DNA of 64,000 bases from Pelodera strongyloides (Eukaryota; Nematoda; Chromadorea; Rhabditida; Rhabditidae): positions 1-64,000 of the forward strand of contig JAANDG010000163.1 of assembly GCA_036852015.1 (NCBI GenBank). The letters run 5' to 3'. Below the pieces are notes generated by a model that saw only the letters and a program-made list of their open reading frames with translations, had not been told where the DNA came from and did no database searches. Of this stretch, positions 46,030-55,109 are shown piece by piece (position 1 is the stretch's first letter; each line of letters begins with the position of its first letter). The position numbers and the translations under genes are program-made.

Positions 46030-46313
46030 TCTCTCTCTCTGTGTCTCTCACTCTCGCTCTCTCTCTTCCTCCCCACTATCTCTCACTCTCTATTTTCTTC
46101 TCTCTCTCTCTCTCTGTCTCTCTCTCTCTCGGTGTTTCTCTTCCTCATTCATTTCTTTCTTTCTTTTAATCACTAATGTTCCTCTTTTGCCAGATTTTTC
46201 TCTGTTGCTCGTGATCGACACATGTGACTCCTGCAATCTTTGGCCGCGTTTCGTTTTCAAACCTCGAGTATTAGTTTTTATCTGTAATACCTGGCACTCT
46301 CTACCTTTGTTTA

Positions 46314-46376
<63 letters not shown>

Positions 46377-46500
46377 TTAGTTCTCACTCCCTCCTTCCTA
46401 TCTCTGTCATTTCTCTGTATATATTTTTCGCCTCTCTTCTCTCTATCTGTTTATTTTTCTCGCTCTTTCTCTATCTTCCCTCTTTATCGCTCATGGTCAG
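46030..46500. repeat. (CT)n tracts
   Basis: Long CT tracts at 46030-46155 and 46318-46500. Open frames here read Ser/Leu repeats. Confidence 0.9.
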
Positions 46501-46832
46501 TGCGATCTTTAATGATTATTAATTACCTGAAAATCTTGTTGTTTACTTACCTCTTACCTTACGGCTCCAGCTCCAGGGCTAGGGACCTCAATGCTTCTTG
46601 CAAATTTACGATTGCGATTTAACAGGATGGAAATGAGAAGTAGTCTCTTTATTCCAGGCAGTTGTTTTGTAGAAAGCATTAAGTTACCTAATTTATGGCA
46701 GCAGCATTTTGCGCCAACCCAAACAAGTAAACTTAACCTCTTAACGGCTAAACGCAAAACGGTAATAAAATGTTCATGCGCTTTCTTTGGGCTGTGCGGT
46801 TTGGATAATAGATCCAGAGATACCCAGATAGA

Positions 46833-47000
46833 AGAGGGAAGAGAGAAGACAGAGAAATAAGAAGTAGAGAGAAAGTCAATGAGAGAGAAGTAGAGAGAGA
46901 GAAGAGAAATAATAAGTAGAGAGAAAATCAGTGAGAGAGAAGTAGAGAGAGAGAGAAGAGAAATAAGAAGTAGAGAGAAAATCAGTGAGAGAGACGTAGA
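46833..47000. repeat. GA-rich tandem repeat
   Basis: Units of about 52 bp built from AAATAAGAAGTAGAGAGAAA and TCAGTGAGAGAGAAGTAGAG, about three copies. Confidence 0.85.
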
Positions 47001-47409
47001 GTGATAATTTGAGCTTTTGAGCTACGCTACGACCTAGTCACTTCATTCTAGGATAATTGTTTATACGCAGTGTCGGTAACTCCTTTCGACTCCTTTGTTT
47101 CGTTGTCGTCGGTTGTAGACAGTCTGGTGTAGATTGTTAGCAAGCCATATGTGCATGTGTGCTTTGTGGTCTTCTGCGGATTTCGGGCTTTGGTGCCTCT
47201 TGCTTTAGGTTCGTTTAGGTTCTTTAGGTTTAGGTGCCTTGCCTTAGGTTCGAAGTTGTTGTGTGGGCTTTGGGCTTGTTTCTAGTGGTAGCAAGGTAAG
47301 CCTGACGAACTTCGGTACATCGTACTCGTAGAATCTCTGATCCTCTCTGAATTAGTGAATTTGTTGAAACGAAACGGGCATGTACTTGAACTTGAACTTT
47401 GCAGGGTAT

Positions 47410-47592
47410 AAATTTCGTGCGTAAATGGAGGTGGTTTCTTTACTTAGTGATAGACCGTTTTGATAAAACACCATGTTTTGATAAAACACCAGTTTCGGTC
47501 AACTATATAAATTTCCAATTGCTGCCGGAGGTGGTCAAAGTCAAAACCAATCCGGAGGTGGTTCGTGCGTGTTTTCACGCACCAACCTGCAC
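47410..47592 (+). repeat. Dispersed repeat R1, copy 2
   Basis: GTAAATGGAGGTGGTTTC, TAGTGATAGACCG, ATAAAACACCATG, TGCCGGAGGTGGTCAAAG, AACCAATCCGGAGGTGGTTCG and TTTTCACGCACCAACCTGCA match the repeat at 24649-24815 in the same order, with an extra TTTTGATAAAACACCA unit here. Confidence 0.85.
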
Positions 47593-47654
47593 CCGTGGAA
47601 CTTTGTCAATATCTCTTACTCTGTCTTCTTCTCTCTATATGCTACGTTCTGGGG

Positions 47655-48335
47655 CGCATAGTGCGGCGCATACTTTCCCGCACGTTTTAGGCGTGCGCGC
47701 ATACTTTCCCGCATGGTGTGGCGTGCGCGCAGACTTTCCCGCAGAGCTGCAGACTTTCCCGCATACTTTCCCGCATACTCTGCCATCATGCGGAAACTCG
47801 CTGAAATTACACATTGCGACACTTTTGTTCGCCCAACCATGCGGCAGACTTTCCCGCAGACATAACCGCGAGGCGCAGACTTTCCCGCAGACATACCCGC
47901 AGACTTTCCCGCAGACATACCCGCATGGTTTCCTGCAGACAAACCCGCCACGCAAAAAAGTTGCCTCTCTAAAACGCTTAGGACATAGTCCAAATGACTG
48001 CCAGCCGAGAGACGTCTCCGCCTTTCCATCCTTTTGCCACATGTGCGGTTATGGCTGAGTGGTTGAAGGCGCTGACTACAGATGAGTGGTCAGGGTTCAA
48101 TTCCACCCAGGTGCTTATGTCTTATGAGGCTTTATTCATAGAATATATGTTATGTGAAGTGTTCTACATGGCACATAATATGTAATATACTAAAGTACAC
48201 AATAAACAAGCATTAAATTCTTTTTCGAATTTTTCACCCTGCAGACATATCCGCACGGTGCACCGCAGACTTTCCCGCATAGTGCGCACCTGTAAACCCG
48301 CACCATGCGGGAAAGTCTGCGGTGCACCATGCGGG
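47655..48335. mobile_element. Array of GCAGACTTTCCCGC motifs around a tRNA-headed core
   Basis: Left array (47655-47945): more than a dozen close variants of GCA(G/T)ACTTTCCCGCA at irregular spacing. Right array (48240-48335): the same motif, partly inverted (ACCATGCGGGAAAGTCTGCG). Between them is the block at 47986-48160: GTCCAAATGACTGCCAGC, TTTTGCCACATGTGCG, A-box-like TTATGGCTGAGTGGTTGAAG, B-box-like GGGTTCAATTCCACCC, GAGGCTTTATTCATA and ATATGTTATGTGA. The block matches 18665-18815, where the A-box part is deleted. Confidence 0.75.
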
Positions 48336-48687
48336 TCAGGTTCAGAGTGGCCGGCGGTGGTATCGACTATCTACCGTAACTTTTGCGTTACTTGGGGAGA
48401 ACATCCGGCTGGTTTTGGTTTTCTTTGATACAGTAATACCTCTACTCTAGTGCTGATATGCTGCAGTGTAGTTAGTCTTCGGGAGTGTATGGACATTTTT
48501 TGTGCGTGGCATGGCAGTAGGATCGGTGTTCGTGTTCGACTCGCTTGTGTATTTTTCATTCGTTGTTTTTTTTCTGTCCCCGGCTTATCTACCGTTTGTG
48601 ATCAATGGTGTTCTCTTTAATATCACTGCTCCCTGTATCTCTCTAACTCTGGCTCCATGTGTCCCTATCTTTCTATCGCGCTCTACA

Positions 48688-48689
<2 letters not shown>

Positions 48690-48730
<41 letters not shown>

Positions 48731-48772
48731 GTACCCCCTGTCTCTCTTTCACTCTCTCTCTCTCTCTCTTTC
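48690..48772. repeat. (CT)n tract
   Basis: CT dinucleotide tract. Confidence 0.88.
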
Positions 48773-49304
48773 ACGCTTATTGAAAGCAGTTGTTCTTTAT
48801 ACTTTAGCGGAGCAGTTTTTGTTTTATTGTTGCGATAGATTTGGTTTGGGAAGTTGTTCGTTGTTCTCTTTAATGTGATCTGTAATTCTCGTTTTGGTAG
48901 GATTATGTCCAAACGTGACATCAGAATATATTCTTCTTTATTTCCTTCCACAGTCGTTCACTTCAGAATTGGCTGGTCAGACGAGCCTCATCATCTCTAA
49001 TACATAGTTTTGAGAAATATTCTGGTTCACCTCTCTGTACCCACCACTAAACAGTTCGTTTATTAGTTACGGTTTCTTTTTTTAGCGCGCGTCTTTACCT
49101 CTCGCACCCGGTTTACAAAAATGTATATAATTCAATTTTATCGATCTTTTTATTTTTAACCTTTTGATGTTTTTCGTTCGGCTAAATGATTGTATATGTG
49201 TCCTGTTATCGCCTTATCATACGAGTAGCGCTCCGGTTTTTCGCGTTTTCAGAATTAATTTGTTATCACTGGAATTTTTCCTTGTTTCCTTGTTTGCTAT
49301 AAGA

Positions 49305-49476
49305 ATTAAAGTGAACTACCAGTCGGTTTTTGAAGCACATCGAGTAGACCAGCATTCTTATGCAAATGACCATAAATTAGAATAAAAAATCGAGCTAAAT
49401 TTGAGTAAATTAGCATATGCTTCAGGATACTAGTGAACGCGATATGTTTCAAAAACCGGCCGGTATTTCGCTTTAA
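49305..49476. mobile_element. MITE family A in a SMAD intron
   Basis: ATTAAAGTGAACTACCAGTCGG at the left; CCGGCCGGTATTTCGCTTTAAA at the right. 172 bp. Confidence 0.88.
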
Positions 49477-49798
49477 AAAATCGATGTTTATAAAAGTTAG
49501 TAGAAAAGTATCCTTTTTAACCTATCTTTTGTACTTTACTTCGGATTTTACCTACTATTGTACTATTGTACTATTGTATTGTACTTATTTGGTACCGGCA
49601 ATTCTGAAAGGGTACAGAAATTTGTATATAATACATGAAAATGCACTGCAGTGAGTTTCACAAATCACGTGTTTACCGGGACGATACTCCGCTAGTTCCT
49701 TCTGGTCTTCTGTGTCAAGCCGTTTCTACATAATAAAATGTCTGTGTGCACTTTCTGTCTACCGTGCCATGCGCATATTTGTTCCATTCTGTGCCGGG

Positions 49799-49833
49799 AT
49801 AGCCCACAAACCACGTGTCATACCGCTTTTAGG
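49799..49833. mobile_element. MITE family B right end next to a linker exon
   Basis: AACCACGTGTCATACCGCTTTTA is the family B terminus with its E-box. It lies 25 bp before the ATG at 49858, inside the open frame that leads into the linker exon. Confidence 0.65.
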
Positions 49834-49857
49834 GATCAGTCGTTTTTTCCACAAATA

Positions 49858-52800
49858 ATGTCTGCCTACACTTACTATCCACCGTACCCCCCTTCTGCTC
49901 CACAGCCTCCGAATCCGTTCGTTGGCATGGCGACGAGATTTGGAAATCAGTATGGTGAGTTAATTTAATGGATCAAAAGGCAATGAATCAAAAGTAAACA
50001 CTTGCATACTGTAACTCCGTGTATAAATTTAATAGTTAAAGAAGAAGTGTAAGTTCACAAAAATTTGTTGGAATGACGACGAGATTCGGAAATCAGTATG
50101 GTGAGGGTTTTATACTGGGCTGGGCCGTTTTTTTGAAACTTGAAACAAAGGATCAAACTTGCTTGGCATACTGTAGCCTGTTGCGTAGGGCATACTGTAT
50201 GTGTTTGAAATTTTTTGCAAAATGTAAGTTGGTTTTCATGGTTTTGATTTACTTTTATGTCAATATATAATGGATGAAAACTTGGTTTACGCACGCACTT
50301 AGCTTATGCTATTAATTTAAAAGTATAAATATAAAATTATAAATTTATAACGATTAGTGGACACGGCTTATGAATCAGTTTGGGAGTCAGTGCGGTGAGT
50401 ATTTTTAATAGACCTGTTTGAAGACAGCGGATGAAAGTACAGATACTGGATCAGTGAATACGGTAACGGCTGGACTCTTGATAATAATAAACATAAATAA
50501 AGTCCAATTTTCTTTTGTGCGAAGCTCTGAGCTTTTTTGGTTTCTCCGTTAGTGTAAATGAGTTTCTGGCTGGAAGATGTGTGTAGATAGTGACTGATTA
50601 TTCGTTGTCGACTGGAAGGTATAATATGGTTCATTGAAACATGATCAAATCGCTGTGTTTGGAGTTAAACAACAGAAGATCAGTATGAACTATAAGAATT
50701 GTATTAGACCCTTGAAATCTCACAATCAGTTGGTGTGTTTATTGAACAGGATTATGAATAGATGTGCATGAAATTTAGACAATTTTTAAAAAATGTTGGA
50801 TTTTCAGAATCGCAGTATCCCGTGGGAGGAGTCGAGGGTGCAGGTCCACAGAACGGAGGCCTCATATCACCGCCTTTGAACGGCTTCGGTGCCGGCGCCC
50901 AGCTGCCCGCACATCGTGTGCCGCAACAACATCCGCAACATATCATCAACGTCTGCAGCAACGGCGCACAGCAGCAGCACAATCCTGGCGCGCCGCTCGC
51001 TCAGCATTCGACCAACGGTGTCGATAACGCACACTTTAAACGACCTGGGCCTCCGCCGTCGGTGACCGCGTTGATGGAGGAGAGGTATAGTTTTTGGATT
51101 ATGGTACTACATTATTTGGAGCGACTGTGACTACTGTAGTATGTGTGACTTATACATCCGCATCCGCAAAGTCGACAGTTAAATCCTGTAGTTTTTTTTT
51201 GGTAATGTGGTTTATTGTAGACAGGCAGACTTGAGATAGGACTCCTCATTTATTCATTCCTCATATATAATAAGATATTCACCGCACACTTTCAGACCAA
51301 AGAATTCGTCTAACGAAACCACGCTCTCGGGTATTTTATCGGAGGCTCGCGGAACGATGGATGGACAAATTCCGTCTCCACCCAGAACTGATCTGTTTGC
51401 CGAAGGTACGCTTGCTGAAGTTGTACTAATAACTGGGTCGTAAACGAGGGATTCCTTTAGCCCTCGGAGTACGGTACCACCGTTGGCGGTGAACTCAGGG
51501 ACACCCTAACCTGAAGGAAGACACCAGAAATTTGTCAGCTGTATCTTGTTGTTTTCTGTGCTCCTCGAGAACTTTGATAGTTTTGGTATTCAAACAACTG
51601 AAACAACAAAAAATAAACGAGCGGGATATTCTGCGAAAGGGCTTACGTATCTGTTATTTACTTCAGACGACCTAATGGTCGCACTGGAGCTGATCGACGA
51701 TGAGAACCGCAGAAGTAACGAGATGAAGACACCGAAGCAGAGTCCGGCGACTATTCAAGGTTCTGGATCGAATGTGTCGAGCCCACAGACGCGGTACTCG
51801 CCTCAGGGTTTAGGTAAGATTGTTGTTTATCTTTTAATGTGCGGTAATAAGTAATAGCTTATTCACATGTATAGTCCAATCAGATACCTTATCTATCGTA
51901 AAAAGGTAAAAAAGGTAAGGTTAGACTCATATTCGGCAGAGGATTGAACACTGCGTAAGTCCTGCGCCTGAAATTCACGGTGAAATTCAGGCGATTGTTT
52001 ATGGTTTACCGTAATCAGACGGAATACTGTAATCAACCGAAGGAACGTTTCCCTCATCCATAGGTAGCAGCTAGAGTAGAACTTGTGGAACTACATAGGT
52101 GGTTTGCCTCTGGAGTGGCTCTAGGCGTCTAGGCTTTGTTCTATAATATAGATGTGATTTAGCCTCTCCGTTTGGTGGTGACGTGGCTTCTCGAGCAACC
52201 CCACAACAGCCTGGTTATTCGGCATCGCCTATGACGCCCGCTGGAGTATTCCCGGTAATTTACTTTATCATGCATTGTAATTAAACTGTAGGTCACCCGG
52301 AGAACTGTCGCTCGATAAAGGTCTGGGCTGGGCGGGACTTTTTCGTATCTAGATTATAAGGCCTCTACGCCTTGTTCTTTTGCCGGTGACTCTTGTTAAT
52401 GAGGTTTACTTAGGTAGTATGGTAGTATGCGAACCGTCCAGTGATTTAATTTAGGGAAGGTTTGCCTGGTGTAGGGTCATTTTTCAATTTCTAAATTGCG
52501 CTTCTCCGCCTTGCCGAGTAAAATAATTGAGCCCAGGATCCTGATCGTTTCCGCGATACTGAGAGCCGCAGCGCAACACTTATTGCTCCTTTTCTAGAAT
52601 ACGCCCAGTCAAGCCGGTGCCGCTCGGATGCATATGTTGCCTCATGCTGCGCCCATGCAACCGCATATGGGAGGTGGTTATCAGGTGAGGGTGAGCTAAA
52701 GATGTCGATTAACGTTTAAAGCGAAATACTGCCCGGTCTTTGAAACGCGTCGCGGCCAACTGAATTCTTATGTATTTATGCTAATTTGCTTTTATGTTCG

Positions 52801-54868
52801 TTTGCATAAGCCTGCATGAGAATGATGGTGGACTCGGTGCGTTTCAAAAACCGGCCGATATTTCGCTTTAACCGTTTAGTATTATAGGTGGCTCTATATA
52901 TGTCTCGTTTTTCGTAGGTTAGGCCGTTAGGCGGCGAGACGTTAGTTAGTTTAGGCCCATGATATAGCGGTTTTGTTGTGGGTCCTGAACTTATAAGTAT
53001 TGGGTCTTGTTGTATGTATCGGTAACGAGTGGAGCTTGCAATGTTGGATGTATGTTTAGCCACACGGCATGATGGCCCAACCAATGATGCCCGGCCAGCA
53101 AATACCATATGGGCAGGCGATTGTTAAGGTTAGTTTCACCGTCCTAATTTCATCTAAAAATCTGCCCCAAGAGCCCCCCCCCCCGTTCCGTGGGTGGTCC
53201 AAATGGAATATTCAAAGATTGTTGATTGTTTAACAGAGGTGACGTGACAGAGGTCCCGAGCAGATAGCTCTGTGTTATAATCAACTGTAGCTGCTGCTTG
53301 ATTGCTCAGCGCTGCTCATTTGTTTTTGTGGGAACTCGACTGAGGCGTTTCTATTGAAACAGTTGACTGCGCTCGGCACACTGTCGTGGATTCCACTTTT
53401 TACACATGATATTGTAAATGTACCTGTGCGTTTTATTTCACATTTATTATTATTAGAAATGAGCATAGCACATAACTTATTCTTTATTAATGTTTTCAGC
53501 AGGAGACGCACTCGCCTCCGCAGCCGACCTTCTTCTCAGGCCCGCAGATGTTGAATCCGGCGGCCAGCCCGTTTGCTGCGCCCGCAACAAGTCAGCAGCA
53601 GCAGCAGAGGATATCTCCGAATATGAGGCCGGGAAGTTGCGAGGTTGGAAATTTTATGGAGGAGTATAAGTATATACGTTGCGATCCAGAGGTCTCTGTT
53701 GTGTACTCAACTTTTGTGTAATTCTGCTCGAGCTACCCTTGTACGTTGTATATAAATATAGGCGTGACATGTGAAAAGATGTGAATCTGGTTGGAGTCCG
53801 TTTGCTGCCCCGCAACTAATCAGCAGCAGAGGATATCACCGGATATGAGAGCTGCGAACTGCGGGGGTAGAATAGCATAGTTAGCGTTTTGGTTGGATAT
53901 GAACTGCGAAGTGTCTGTGTGGGTTATGGGGTGGAGATTTTGTTGTATTTTTGTATGTACGCTATTTGTACTGTGTGCGTGTGCTTGCAAAACTAACGGG
54001 AGCATGAGAGTAAGATTTTGACCCCGCTGCTGTGTTTCTTTCCTCCCTCCTCTCCCTGGTGACTGATGGACTGCAATACGGTTGTTCCAATTGCGTGTCA
54101 ATTAGCTAATTGACACCGCGGGTGACTGTTTTGTATAATGGCGTGACAGTCTAGACTGGTTCACTTGGGTACCCTGGACCTGGACCGCAGACTACAAACT
54201 ACAAACATGTGGCGGTAGTCTGTTTTTGTATTCTCATTGATTTATTCACTACCTTTCGGACCGTCTATCCCTATTCTGATATTTTCGATTCTATTCTAAT
54301 CTACTGGGCCCTAAAACTTTTTGTTATTTCTATACTATTCCCCGGTTTACGAAACAACTATGGGTTTCTTTGTAAGTTTGTTGTGTAGTTGTTTTTCTGT
54401 TGCGTGGATTTTGTGTTGAGGGTTGTCATTGTGACTATTATTCTTTCGAATTCGTCACTATATATGAAGTTTATATCTTAATGCGCTTTGCGCTGCTAGC
54501 TGTAATTGTAAGCATAATTTGAGATTAGCATTGGTGTAATTTAGGGGGAGATTTGTTTTGGGACTAGAATTGTAATTGAATGCTTTTGTAGTTTAGTCAG
54601 ATGGATAATTCTAAATTTTGTAGCTGAATCAGATGAATAATTCTAACTTTTGTAGTTACATCAGATGGCATTCTCCATAAGGTTGCGCTTTTTCTGAAAG
54701 CTCACATTTTAGGAGACAAAACCGTTGATCCGCCGCCGTGCGGACTACCACCAGGGCACGTATGCCGTCTATCCGGGAATGCTGCGCGAGCAAGATGGCG
54801 CAGCGGGCCTGCCGCAGGAGCAGCAACCGTCGACGTCGCAGGGAGTGAGACATGCTGCGCAGGCGCAG
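49858..54868 (+). CDS. SMAD gene, linker exons
   Basis: Nine exons: one ending at 49954, then 50808-51084, 51296-51405, 51667-51813, 52163-52254, 52598-52684, 53060-53128, 53500-53643 and 54713-54868, all in phase. About 390 residues, far longer than in typical R-SMADs. Rich in Pro, Gln, Met and His, with many Ser/Thr-Pro sites (IPSPPRTD, KTPKQSP, SSPQTRYSP, SASPMTPAG, THSPPQ, RISPN) that in known SMADs are targets of MAP kinases and CDKs. A QQQQQ run and low complexity suggest disorder. The 5' limit of the first exon is unclear: the frame opens at 49738, has ATGs at 49738 and 49858, and a good phase-0 acceptor (CTCCACAG) at 49905. Confidence 0.85.
50056..50399 (+). pseudogene. Two extra copies of the 3' end of SMAD exon 49858-49954
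   Basis: The exon end GTTGGCATGGCGACGAGATT...CAGTATG|GTGAGT (49921-49959) recurs at 50068-50106 (GTTGGAATGACGACGAGATT...CAGTATG|GTGAGG) and, more diverged, at 50356-50399 (ATCAGTTTGGGAGTCAGTGC then GGTGAGT). Each copy keeps its splice donor, but none shows a clear acceptor. Downstream intron bases (GGATCAAA, GCATACTGTA) are duplicated too, so whole segments of roughly 150-290 bp were copied. Confidence 0.8.
52715..52871. mobile_element. MITE family A in a linker intron
   Basis: TTTAAAGCGAAATACTGCCCGG at the left; CCGGCCGATATTTCGCTTTAA at the right. 157 bp, starting about 30 bp after the donor of exon 52598-52684. Confidence 0.88.
53784..53870 (+). pseudogene. Decayed copy of SMAD exon 53500-53643
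   Basis: AGTCCGTTTGCTGCCCCGCA, ACTAATCAGCAGCAGAGGAT and ATCACCGGATATGAGA repeat the exon's AGCCCGTTTGCTGCGCCCGC, CAGAGGATATCTCCGAATAT and following bases, about 230 bp downstream. An in-frame stop (CAACTAATC) and shortened CAG run mark it as non-functional. Confidence 0.85.
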
Positions 54869-55109
54869 GTGAATATTTTAGTTTTGCTTATTGTCAGGAT
54901 TCAGAATAATTATTGGTCATCATGTGTTCTACGGTTTTTGGTCTTTTCGATGACTTTCTGGTGCACATTTAAATTGCATTCAAGGTGTACATAGCGGTTT
55001 AATATCGCCTTACCTTAGATACCTTATAGATCTAAGGTAAGGTATATAACAGTATTGATGCTAACCTTATTGATGAACTACTGTAAGTTCGACGTCTGTG
55101 GTATTCCAG

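Larger units (their letters stand above)
41957..49720. other. 8-kb SMAD intron, no exon supported
   Basis: Between the MH1 and linker exons. It holds purine and pyrimidine tracts, a minisatellite (43146), a tRNA-like piece (44732), repeat R1 (47410), the GCAGACTTTCCCGC array with its tRNA-headed insert (47600-48335) and a family A MITE (49305). ATGGAGATCGACCCACTGC at about 43593 lies at the end of the minisatellite and is not a supported exon. Confidence 0.6.

Noticed and set aside
47399..48058. A 219-codon plus-strand frame and two overlapping minus-strand frames of about 136 codons
   Set aside because: They run through the GCAGACTTTCCCGC array, repeat R1 and the tRNA-headed core; three long frames over one short-period repeat is the mark of repeat translation.
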